Positions 1 to 5,571 of a stretch of DNA of 52,529 nt are shown one piece after another (position 1 is the stretch's first letter; every line of letters begins with the position of its first letter). Position numbers and translations under genes: made by a program. The DNA is from a virus. The notes below the pieces were generated by a model, which worked only from the letters and a program-made list of their open reading frames with translations, had not been told where the DNA came from and did no database searches. Location of the stretch: positions 1 to 52,529 of IMG/VR virus record IMGVR_UViG_3300036770_004231; one strand, written 5' to 3'.

Positions 1-78
1 AAAGAGATCTGCAAGATGGATATCGTGAAGTTCGGAGGCGGGGAATACTGTGATACATGCGGTTTGAGGGTATTCTGA
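1..78 (+). CDS. 3' end of a truncated plus-strand gene, Cys-containing small protein
   Basis: The first 25 codons of the window are open in frame 1 and end at TGA (76-78). The peptide contains three Cys (residues 4, 17 and 20 of the visible part), including a CDTC pair followed by GLRVF. This looks like one half of a zinc-knuckle or zinc-ribbon tail. The start lies outside the window. It converges with the whiB-like gene, separated by only 25 bp. The function cannot be named from this fragment, and a chance open frame is possible because it is short. Confidence 0.4.
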   Translation, partial: KEICKMDIVKFGGGEYCDTCGLRVF

Positions 79-103
79 CCCGCCAGAAAGGACATCAACT
101 ACC

Positions 104-433
104 TCAGTCCCCCCACATCTGAGAAAGAGTCGGTCTAATAGGCTTGATCTTTCTTCGTCTTTGCTCTGCCGCCAACTGTCTACTAGTAAACCCAGCCCAT
201 ACCCCGTGCATGTCAGCCGGTGGAAACTCTAATGCGTACTCCAAACACTCTTTCTGAACCGGGCAGGTTTTACAGATGGCTCTTGCCTGAGTGATATAGG
301 TAATATCCTTATGTTCCTTGGGGAACATTAGTTGGGTCTTTCCTTTGCATGCAGCAAGGTCAAACCAAGTGGATTCCTGTATATCTACAGATTTATCCAG
401 TTGGGGAACTATAGTGGGGTCTTCATGAATCAC
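104..433 (-). CDS. whiB-like: WhiB-family iron-sulfur transcriptional regulator
   Basis: 109 residues. The four Fe-S cysteines of WhiB proteins are present: C29, then C54-x2-C57-x5-C63, followed by the G77-V-W-A-G81 turn and a basic tail (QRRRKIKPIRP) that would contact DNA. WhiB proteins bind a 4Fe-4S cluster, associate with the host sigma factor and are restricted to Actinobacteria and their phages. This is the main evidence for the host phylum. The start is GTG with GGGAGGG seven bases upstream. It is the last minus-strand gene seen and follows the Ntn-hydrolase gene, with a 79-bp gap that holds a possible own promoter. Likely role: redirecting host or phage transcription during infection. 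Confidence 0.93.
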   Translation of the reverse strand: MIHEDPTIVPQLDKSVDIQESTWFDLAACKGKTQLMFPKEHKDITYITQARAICKTCPVQKECLEYALEFPPADMHGVWAGFTSRQLAAEQRRRKIKPIRPTLSQMWGD

Positions 434-463
434 TTTCTTTCCCTCCCTGTGTTGTTGTCTCTC

Positions 464-493
464 TCTATAGGGATCGGACTGTTCTTGCGAACA
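464..493 (-). promoter_or_regulatory. possible promoter/operator upstream of whiB-like gene
   Basis: Reading the minus strand, a TATAGA -10-like hexamer (469-464) lies about 18 bases downstream of TGTTCG. That sequence is part of a small palindrome, TGTTC-GCAA-GAACA (493-480). A palindrome over the -35 position suggests operator control. It has GTTC/GAAC in the opposite order to an actinobacterial SOS box (GAAC-N4-GTTC), so it is not called a LexA site. Weak evidence. Confidence 0.3.
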
Positions 494-512
494 TTGAGGG
501 ATTTTCTGGGCG

Positions 513-1136
513 TCACTTCTCCTCCGCCTTTATCTCCTGTGTGTAGGCGTGGAATGGACCGCCGGTATACGGGTCACACTTCGCTGCGATTTGAAGACTT
601 TTCAGAACTACTCGTTTTGCCTGAGCAGCAGATAGTCCTTTACTTGCGGTCAGGGCGTGTAGTGACCCGAGCGCATATGCGGCTCCAGTGCCAACGGAGT
701 AGAGCCCCCCGGCCTCTGAAGTCCACGAATAGTCGTTTTCTATGATGTAAATAGTTGCGTTCACAACTACTACGACAGACGACCCCTGTTCTGCCCCCTT
801 TTCCTTCGCCTGTTTCTCCTCCGGCATCGCATATCCCTGTTGCTCAAAACATGATCTAAGAGCAGGGACGAACTTAGAAGTAATGAACTGGTCTAGTTTC
901 TTCCCCCTTAGGTTCGCTGGTACTGCAGGGGGCTGGAAGACATGGTGAAGAATATTTATCGCGCGGACATCACCTGCGGCTCCTAGTAGATACTTCTTGC
1001 TAAGGGCGATCTTGGACTGGCCGTTTCCTAGAGTGGAACTTTGGTACGCGAACCCTCCAGTATCAAAGGAAGAGATTCTTGTGTCAGCGCCGACGACCAC
1101 ATAGTTGTCGCCCTGTATTGCGGCAATTGTTGTCAT
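513..1136 (-). CDS. proteasome beta-type / HslV-like Ntn hydrolase
   Basis: 207 residues. The protein starts MTTIAAI, so removal of Met exposes a catalytic Thr without a propeptide, as in HslV. Counting from that Thr, VVGADTR puts Asp at 17, the usual proteasome position. The active-site Lys is in QSKIAL (K42 of the ORF, shifted by an insertion of about eight residues). GAAGDVRA matches the conserved Gly-rich strand. The C-terminal half has SVGTGAAYALGSL and C-D188-P-Y-T191-G-G, equivalent to the D166/S169 pair of proteasome beta subunits with Ser replaced by Thr. It probably forms a self-compartmentalised protease. No ATPase partner is seen here, so it may use the host Mpa/ARC or act alone. 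A well-formed promoter and a palindrome lie directly upstream. Confidence 0.88.
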   Translation of the reverse strand: MTTIAAIQGDNYVVVGADTRISSFDTGGFAYQSSTLGNGQSKIALSKKYLLGAAGDVRAINILHHVFQPPAVPANLRGKKLDQFITSKFVPALRSCFEQQGYAMPEEKQAKEKGAEQGSSVVVVVNATIYIIENDYSWTSEAGGLYSVGTGAAYALGSLHALTASKGLSAAQAKRVVLKSLQIAAKCDPYTGGPFHAYTQEIKAEEK

Positions 1137-1150
1137 GTAAACCTACTAAC

Positions 1151-1167
1151 TTTCTGAAATTCAGAAA
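1151..1167. promoter_or_regulatory. 17-bp palindrome (operator candidate) at the +1 of the Ntn-hydrolase promoter
   Basis: TTTCTGAA-A-TTCAGAAA is a perfect 8+8 inverted repeat with a one-base centre. It lies between the -10 of the minus-strand promoter and the ribosome-binding site (AGTAGG) of the gene starting at 1136, so it overlaps the expected transcription start. A bound dimeric repressor would block initiation. A one-base loop cannot form an RNA hairpin without melting its centre, and no T-run follows, so an operator is preferred over a terminator. Confidence 0.5.
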
Positions 1168-1168
1168 T

Positions 1169-1197
1169 AAATTAGTGGTTCTTTTTTATTGTGTCAA
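1169..1197 (-). promoter_or_regulatory. sigma70-type promoter for the Ntn-hydrolase gene
   Basis: On the minus strand a consensus TTGACA (1197-1192) is followed by a 17-base spacer and TAATTT (1174-1169), which fits TANNNT. The expected start, about base 1162, falls inside the palindrome at 1151-1167. The -35 overlaps the last codons of the preceding membrane-protein gene. This is one of the clearest promoters in the window and separates the last two genes from the upstream operon. Confidence 0.6.
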
Positions 1198-1400
1198 GAA
1201 CGCCATTTTCTAGCGTTGTGCAAATGCACGGAACCGTACGCAATAGCGCCGGCGATAAAGCCGTACTGTTTCGTGGTAATGGCGTAAATGATCCAAAGAC
1301 ACTCGTTGACAAAAGCGACGACCCAGCCCCACCAGCGTCTTTGGCCTACAAGAAATAAGCCGGAAACGCCTACGGCGCTCAGTATCCAAGACCAGGCCAT
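1194..1400 (-). CDS. small membrane protein, two transmembrane segments
   Basis: 68 residues, rich in Trp (seven) and hydrophobic. Two predicted helices span about residues 3-19 and 25-53, with a QRRWWGW turn between them. Small actinophage membrane proteins of this shape resemble one hairpin of PnuC-like transporters, but the length is too short for a transporter. The gene starts at ATG 10 bp after the phosphoesterase stop, with no obvious Shine-Dalgarno. Function unknown; a membrane-modifying or exclusion role is possible. Confidence 0.7.
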   Translation of the reverse strand: MAWSWILSAVGVSGLFLVGQRRWWGWVVAFVNECLWIIYAITTKQYGFIAGAIAYGSVHLHNARKWRS

Positions 1401-1410
1401 TTAGATTTAA

Positions 1411-2589
1411 CTAAGCCCGGTACTCTTTCCCACGGAACATTGACCAGCCGTTGTAGATAGCCATGCACTCGTAGGAGAACTTGTGCTCGCCATCGTCTTC
1501 GTAGTTCACGATTCCGATGCCCTGTTGCCAGTTTTCGTGGCGAACCAGTGGGCGACCGTCAAGGTCTACTCCACCCTTGGTGGAAGGTATAGCACCGTCA
1601 ATACGGGCTAGACACCCAGGAGAGGCAGCCATGATGGTGCGAGGACCGTCGTAGTCCTCCCTGGTCTTGTAGGCACACTCAATACGGTGGATGTGCCCAT
1701 AAATGACCGACGTCTTCTCTGCATTGAGATATACATGGGCGGTAGACCCAGATGACTTCACGCGATCACCGTGGATAATGCGGAGTTTCTTGTTGACCCA
1801 AAAGTCGGCTGCCGGGTATCCGGGGAAGTATTCAACGCCGAACTCGTCCATTCGGCAGAGATACGGAACGCTCAGAACAGGCCAGGACTCCGGAGTATTG
1901 CCCTTTCTGAGGCCATAAGCCGCTGCGGCATTGGTCAATAGGTACTTAGGCATACGCTCTTCGTGGTTTCCAGCCAGCCAGACGATTCTGGCGTGTGGGG
2001 CTGCCGATCTCATTTGGGCACAGAACATAGTGGCACGATCAATCGCGGCCTGCGTGGTTTGCGCGTAGGCCGGATAAGTCAAGTATTTGCCCATTTCGGG
2101 GAGGTCAAGGTTGTCCCCGACGCACACAATCAGTTCCGGCTGGAGTTCCTTGATGACCGACAAGAGGATTGAGATAGCGGCCTCGTCGTGCGTTGGCTCC
2201 AGTTCGCCGTTCATATTCCTGAAGTAACCGATTTGTATATCAGGGGGGATAACGCAGGTTTTGAACCCTGTTGGTGTCTTCGGTTTTGTCGTTGACTTTT
2301 GTAGTTGTACGGGCTTGCCCTGCTGGATTACTGGCCACTCTGGCCCAGTCTCCCATTTGGGGGAAAACTGAATAGCGGCAAGGTCGTGAATCTGAGCCTC
2401 GCCCTGCTCATCTTTGAGCATTGACTGGTAAAGAGAGACCTTCTTGATGTCCCCAATCTCTGCAAGATCAATATTCTTGCGCTCCAGCATGTCGGCAAGA
2501 GTTCCGAGAAGTTTCTTCTTCATCTCTGTGGAATTCGCCTGAGACTCTGTTGCCTCAAGATCTTTCAAAAGTTTCTTATTGTCAGCCAT
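1411..2589 (-). CDS. calcineurin-like metallophosphoesterase with N-terminal extension
   Basis: 392 residues from the ATG at 2589, which has AAGGAGG eight bases upstream and overlaps the preceding stop by 8 bp. A longer frame to 2637 is open but has no such signal. Metallophosphoesterase motifs appear in order: PPDIQIG (D-x-Q in place of D-x-H), VCVGDNLD, LAGNHEER, IIHGD and YGHIHR, together making a di-metal site. The first 100 or so residues are Lys/Glu-rich and helical, then a linker. Likely hydrolyses a phosphodiester or phosphoprotein; substrate unknown. It follows an HTH protein in the same transcript, an arrangement common in actinobacterial phages. Confidence 0.88.
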   Translation of the reverse strand: MADNKKLLKDLEATESQANSTEMKKKLLGTLADMLERKNIDLAEIGDIKKVSLYQSMLKDEQGEAQIHDLAAIQFSPKWETGPEWPVIQQGKPVQLQKSTTKPKTPTGFKTCVIPPDIQIGYFRNMNGELEPTHDEAAISILLSVIKELQPELIVCVGDNLDLPEMGKYLTYPAYAQTTQAAIDRATMFCAQMRSAAPHARIVWLAGNHEERMPKYLLTNAAAAYGLRKGNTPESWPVLSVPYLCRMDEFGVEYFPGYPAADFWVNKKLRIIHGDRVKSSGSTAHVYLNAEKTSVIYGHIHRIECAYKTREDYDGPRTIMAASPGCLARIDGAIPSTKGGVDLDGRPLVRHENWQQGIGIVNYEDDGEHKFSYECMAIYNGWSMFRGKEYRA

Positions 2590-2845
2590 TCTTGGCCTCC
2601 TTAATGCATGGGCACTCTTCTCCGGAGAAGCATTCACGGCGTTTTTCCCTCAAATGAGTTATTCCTCCGTTATATCCAGACTGTCGGATATGGGGGAGAA
2701 TCTTTGCGGCGGAAACTTCAGGGTTTTTCATGATTCGCTCAAAAACCTCAAGAGTTTCTTCGTCAAGGTTTTTCATGAAAACACCAAGCATGCAACGCTT
2801 TGGCTCTTTGCTGTTTTCTAGTTGTAGCAACTTGTCAGCCAACAT
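2582..2845 (-). CDS. small helix-turn-helix protein with C-terminal Cys cluster
   Basis: 87 residues. Residues about 30-68 (LEVFERIMKNPEVSAAKILPHIRQSGY and onward) read as a helix-turn-helix with a following basic segment (LREKRRE), and the end carries C-x4-C-x-C. The ATG has AGGAGGCGAAC just upstream, a very strong ribosome-binding site. It is the first gene of the leftmost minus-strand group, next to the divergent regulatory region, so it is probably an early DNA-binding protein. Confidence 0.7.
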   Translation of the reverse strand: MLADKLLQLENSKEPKRCMLGVFMKNLDEETLEVFERIMKNPEVSAAKILPHIRQSGYNGGITHLREKRRECFSGEECPCIKEAKNG

Positions 2846-2944
2846 GTTCGCCTCCTATTTGGTCAACGCGGTGACGACACGTTAGTCAATTCGCTCGCAA
2901 CGCGCAAGCATGATACTCTCTGGAGGGGTCGCTGCGAGGAAAGT
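2846..2944. promoter_or_regulatory. divergent intergenic region between minus and plus transcription units
   Basis: This 99-bp gap separates the HTH gene (minus) from the winged-helix gene pair (plus). On the minus strand TTGACT (about 2887-2882) is a good -35, and a second TTGACC follows 23 bases later, but no convincing -10 follows the first. On the plus strand GATACT near 2911 could be a -10. Promoters in both directions are required by the gene layout, but exact elements are uncertain. Confidence 0.45.
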
Positions 2945-3367
2945 ATGGCGGATAATAAAGTCGCACAACTCAAGAAAGAACTTGATGTTCTTTTGAGCAG
3001 CCCAGAACTAGTTGAAAAAGTAATGACCACTCTTGATGATCTGAGAATAGTTCACTATCAAGAAGGCTCAGAAACTCCGCTTTTTTCAACTGCCGGCAGA
3101 GTGCTCTACTCTCTGATGTTAGACCCATACATGACGCAGAGGGCGCTTGCTGTTTACCTACAACTCAGCGAAACAATGATTGAAAAAACAATTAAGTCGT
3201 TATTAGAAGATGGCTTAATTACAAAGACAAAAGTCAATCGCAAAAATGTCTACACTTTTGATATAAATCTTTTGCTAAAACACCCTGATATACAACGCAT
3301 ACCGCCGATTCTCAAGGAAGTAAATAGACTTAGGTCACAGCAGGTTGATGATGAACCGCTGTTCTAG
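2945..3367 (+). CDS. winged-helix DNA-binding protein
   Basis: 140 residues. The centre (about 50-105) reads as a winged helix: GRVLYSLMLDPYMTQRALA, then LSETMIEKTIKSLLEDGL as turn and recognition helix, then a Lys/Arg wing (ITKTKVNRKNVYTF). This resembles MarR/ArsR-type small regulators. GAGGAAAGT precedes the ATG. It is one of very few plus-strand genes and forms a two-gene unit with the next winged-helix gene, so it may be a switch regulator of the divergent minus-strand early genes. Confidence 0.75.
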   Translation: MADNKVAQLKKELDVLLSSPELVEKVMTTLDDLRIVHYQEGSETPLFSTAGRVLYSLMLDPYMTQRALAVYLQLSETMIEKTIKSLLEDGLITKTKVNRKNVYTFDINLLLKHPDIQRIPPILKEVNRLRSQQVDDEPLF

Positions 3368-3376
3368 GTACAATTC

Positions 3377-3697
3377 TTGACCGTGCCAAAGAACCCGCCC
3401 AAAGCAAAACCAAAGCCAGAACTTCCGGCACCTACGTTTAAGTACGGATCAGCGACTTACGTGTGCCTAGCCTACGCAAAAATGGTGAATAAGCCATTTG
3501 GGATTATCAATATTAGGCAATTCACGTACAGGTACAAAACCGACTACGAGGTAAAGCGCTCATTGGATGTGCTTGTTAAAAATGGTTCAATTAAAAAGGT
3601 TACAGAAGATACCTGGGAAATAACGCCCAAAGGGATTACGCATGTGTACGATTTTGCTAAGCGTCGCGAACTTGCTGAATATCCCTCATCCTACTGA
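3377..3697 (+). CDS. second small winged-helix-like protein
   Basis: 106 residues from a TTG at 3377, with AGGT nine bases upstream; a GTG two codons later is an alternative. After a Pro/Lys-rich N-terminus, residues 40-95 look like a winged helix: FGIINIRQFTYRYKTDYEVKRSLDVLVKNG, then a beta wing (SIKKVTEDTWEITPKG). It lies 9 bp after the first winged-helix gene and ends 7 bp inside the convergent minus-strand gene. Probably co-regulatory; target unknown. Confidence 0.65.
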   Translation: MTVPKNPPKAKPKPELPAPTFKYGSATYVCLAYAKMVNKPFGIINIRQFTYRYKTDYEVKRSLDVLVKNGSIKKVTEDTWEITPKGITHVYDFAKRRELAEYPSSY

Positions 3698-4014
3698 GCG
3701 TTTTTGCTCACAAGCCACGCCTGGAATGTCTCGTCACTAAGGGGCATGAACCACAACTGGCAAGAGTCTAGATCTCTGGGGTCTCCGATGAGGGTCCAAC
3801 ATATTTGGATGGATTCAGCCGCAGGACACGAACCAGCATTGCACTCAAGCCCATAACGGTTGATAAACCATTCAACGGCGCAACCATCGTATTCCGTCCG
3901 GCACGAACCATTTTCCGGATTGGGGCAGAAAACTTCAACAATGTCAACCTCCGAACGGTTGATCCTGAGATGGATTTTGTGGCCGTCGTTGTGCCAGACC
4001 ATTTCCTGCGACAC
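3691..4014 (-). CDS. Cys-rich hypothetical phage protein
   Basis: 107 residues. It starts at GTG with AAGGAG five bases upstream, a better site than the internal ATG at 4002. Six cysteines (in VFCPNPENGSC, YDGC, LECNAGSC, QICW and DSCQ) and many acidic and Trp residues suggest a compact metal-binding or disulfide fold. The C-terminus, FMPLSDETFQAWL, resembles small conserved actinophage proteins. Its 3' end overlaps the convergent winged-helix gene by 7 bp. Function unknown. Confidence 0.65.
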   Translation of the reverse strand: MSQEMVWHNDGHKIHLRINRSEVDIVEVFCPNPENGSCRTEYDGCAVEWFINRYGLECNAGSCPAAESIQICWTLIGDPRDLDSCQLWFMPLSDETFQAWLVSKNAQ

Positions 4015-4055
4015 GGGGTCTCCTTGGTTAGATTTTAAAAAACTACCCCGTCTTC

Positions 4056-4075
4056 AGGCATTCCTCCACATGCCT
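4056..4075. terminator. weak hairpin between holin-like and Cys-rich genes
   Basis: AGGCAT-TCCTCCAC-ATGCCT forms a 6-bp stem with an 8-base loop in the 71-bp gap. On the minus strand a TTTTTT run follows only about 12 bases later, too far for a standard intrinsic terminator. Weak evidence. Confidence 0.25.
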
Positions 4076-4085
4076 ATTTTATCTT

Positions 4086-4319
4086 CTAAGCCTTGGCCTT
4101 CTTGTCAACCCTGTTGAAAACCTCGTTGATTTCTTCAACGCTCAGTTTTCCATCGTCAAGGAATGCTCTGGCCAGACCCTCAATGACAGTGGCGACACCG
4201 GCGATTCCAGCCATAAAAACGGCTTTCCAGAGCGGAACACCGGCAATTGATCCCGCGCCTATAACGCCGAGGCCGTTGGCAGCAAAAACCGCCATAATTC
4301 TTAACAGTACTGTTTTCAT
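4086..4319 (-). CDS. holin-like small membrane protein
   Basis: 77 residues from ATG 4319, preceded by GTGGGGGTT; an upstream GTG at 4331 is also open. Two hydrophobic helices (about 3-25 and 28-50) hold repeated Gly/Ala (NGLGVIGAGSIAG, MAGIAGVATVIEG). A charged tail follows (FLDDGKLSVEEINEVFNRVDKK). The two-helix plus charged-tail shape and the position downstream of the endolysin fit a holin. The name rests on context and topology only. Confidence 0.6.
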   Translation of the reverse strand: MKTVLLRIMAVFAANGLGVIGAGSIAGVPLWKAVFMAGIAGVATVIEGLARAFLDDGKLSVEEINEVFNRVDKKAKA

Positions 4320-4342
4320 TTGAACCCCCACACCCCTGTGGA

Positions 4343-4555
4343 TTATGTATGTGATTTCGCGCAGGATGCTGAGCAGAACAAAAGGTCTGCTTTCATCCTC
4401 ACAATCCCCCTAGCGGTCTCTTTCCCGCATTTGTGGCATTTACACGCCGAACCCTTAATGCCCACGTAGCGGACCACTGAGCCATATACGGCGGGATCCT
4501 GGGGGACATTAGTGCGCCCACCTGACTGTGGCTTTGCCGGCTTCTTACCCGACAT
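4343..4555 (-). CDS. small zinc-ribbon-like protein
   Basis: 70 residues. The N-terminal half is basic and Pro/Gly-rich. The C-terminal half has C38-x-C40-x2-C43 and C61-x3-C65, with the segment HKCGKETARGIVRMKADLLFCSASC resembling a treble-clef or zinc-ribbon knuckle. It overlaps the preceding coiled-coil gene by 11 bp. Possibly a nucleic-acid or protein adaptor; function unknown. Confidence 0.6.
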   Translation of the reverse strand: MSGKKPAKPQSGGRTNVPQDPAVYGSVVRYVGIKGSACKCHKCGKETARGIVRMKADLLFCSASCAKSHT

Positions 4556-4784
4556 CTTTGAACTCGCCTATCGCATGGTCGTTGATGTGGTCGTCAATCT
4601 TTTTTTCAGTACGAATAGCGGCTTGCTCAACTCTGTCAATTGATCTTCCAAGATTCTTTGCGATCAAGTCAAGTCTTTCCCTGAGAGCAGCATGGTCGGA
4701 CTTGTTCTCCCTGCGTCCCTTCTCAATGAGGGCCACAGAAAGAGCGCTAACCATGCCGATGATGGCGATGATTATGTTTTCCAT
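4545..4784 (-). CDS. small membrane protein with coiled-coil tail (lysis-associated)
   Basis: 79 residues. One N-terminal transmembrane helix (IIIAIIGMVSALSVALI) is followed by a charged coiled coil (RRENKSDHAALRERLDLIAKNLG and beyond) ending KIDDHINDHAIG. This shape is typical of single-span lysis-cassette proteins placed after actinophage endolysins, sometimes called holins. It begins about 40 bp after the endolysin stop, past a stable inverted repeat. Confidence 0.6.
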   Translation of the reverse strand: MENIIIAIIGMVSALSVALIEKGRRENKSDHAALRERLDLIAKNLGRSIDRVEQAAIRTEKKIDDHINDHAIGEFKDVG

Positions 4785-4792
4785 TACTTAGT

Positions 4793-4825
4793 ACCGCCCT
4801 TTTTTGGCCTTCTAAGCCGGGCGGT
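4793..4825. other. stable stem-loop between endolysin and membrane protein genes
   Basis: ACCGCCC (4793-4799) pairs perfectly with GGGCGGT (4819-4825), and a GGC/GCC pair nests inside. The arm begins at the endolysin stop codon and ends nine bases before the next ATG. No T-run follows in either direction of the operon, so it may be an mRNA-stability or processing hairpin or a weak terminator rather than a canonical one. Confidence 0.45.
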
Positions 4826-5361
4826 CAGTCTTTTTTTTCCGGCTTGGGCAGGGCACGCCAGGCTGCTTCAAACTTCGCAGCGTCCTTGGCCATCTCTGGG
4901 TCAAGTTCAATGTGGAGCCACTTTCCGCCGAAAGAACCAGCATTGTCCTTTTCGTTAAAAATCTTGACGCCCTTGGCGCCCTCGCCGCGTGATGAACGGT
5001 ATCCACGGCCGTAGCCAGGCTTTCCATCCTTGACGTTAGCGTCAAATGCGTAGTCGTGGATCTCAACAATCCCGAGTTCTTTGGTGTGCTTTAGAAACCA
5101 CTCCCACATCTCCACGCCAACCTTGCGGTCGTCATAGCCGATATCCGCCGCAGCACCAGTGGCATGCACAGACAACCACTTCTCCATACCGGGATCGCCA
5201 ATCTTCTTTCCCTGGGTATGCGAGTTTCTCATAAGGCGCGCCGAGTAAATACCTAGGTTCTTTGTCTTCCAGCGCTTACCGCAGAGTTCAACCAGTTTTA
5301 CGGTCCCAGGCTGGGCCTTCTTGCCGTCAAATGCTGGGTAGTAAGGATATGGACGTGTCAT
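4825..5361 (-). CDS. endolysin, M15-type (VanY/L-Ala-D-Glu peptidase-like) metallopeptidase
   Basis: 178 residues. The M15 zinc motif S-x-H-x2-G-x-A-x-D is present as SVHATGAAADIGYD (H66, D73), and the third ligand is H150 in KWLHIEL. These peptidases cut cross-bridges or stem peptides of peptidoglycan. The usual acidic residue three positions before the last His is replaced by Lys147, so the catalytic base may be E152 or another residue. There is no signal peptide or separate wall-binding domain, so export would rely on the neighbouring holin-like proteins. A second M15 motif is found in the tape measure protein. Confidence 0.82.
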   Translation of the reverse strand: MTRPYPYYPAFDGKKAQPGTVKLVELCGKRWKTKNLGIYSARLMRNSHTQGKKIGDPGMEKWLSVHATGAAADIGYDDRKVGVEMWEWFLKHTKELGIVEIHDYAFDANVKDGKPGYGRGYRSSRGEGAKGVKIFNEKDNAGSFGGKWLHIELDPEMAKDAAKFEAAWRALPKPEKKD

Positions 5362-5409
5362 ATTCTTCCAATCTCTTGTATGGCCGACCTAAATATTGTA
5401 CAGCAGTGT

Positions 5410-5571
5410 TTAATCTTTGCTGGCAAAAAGAGCGGCGAGATACACGGCTAGAGATACAACAGATATCCAAATTCCCCAAGTTCTTGTATCACCGCTTAGG
5501 GTGATTAGGACTAGCCCAGTTCCGCCAAGCGTCCATGAAAGATCGCCAAGGTTGTCAAGCAATTTTCTCAT
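5410..5571 (-). CDS. 53-residue small membrane protein
   Basis: Short ORF read directly: ATG at 5571 preceded by AGGAGAAAT, and stop TAA at 5410. Its ATG shares a base with the TAA of the gene upstream (TAATG), the coupling seen throughout this operon. The peptide starts MRKLLDNLGDLSWTLGG and has two hydrophobic stretches (LGGTGLVLITL and WGIWISVVSLAVYLAALFA) with a polar turn (SGDTRT). It lies just before the endolysin, so it may be a holin or antiholin. Function not proven. Confidence 0.65.
   Translation of the reverse strand: MRKLLDNLGDLSWTLGGTGLVLITLSGDTRTWGIWISVVSLAVYLAALFASKD

Noticed and set aside
480-493. SOS (LexA) box upstream of the whiB-like gene
   Set aside because: The palindrome is GTTC-N4-GAAC, the reverse order of the actinobacterial box GAAC-N4-GTTC.
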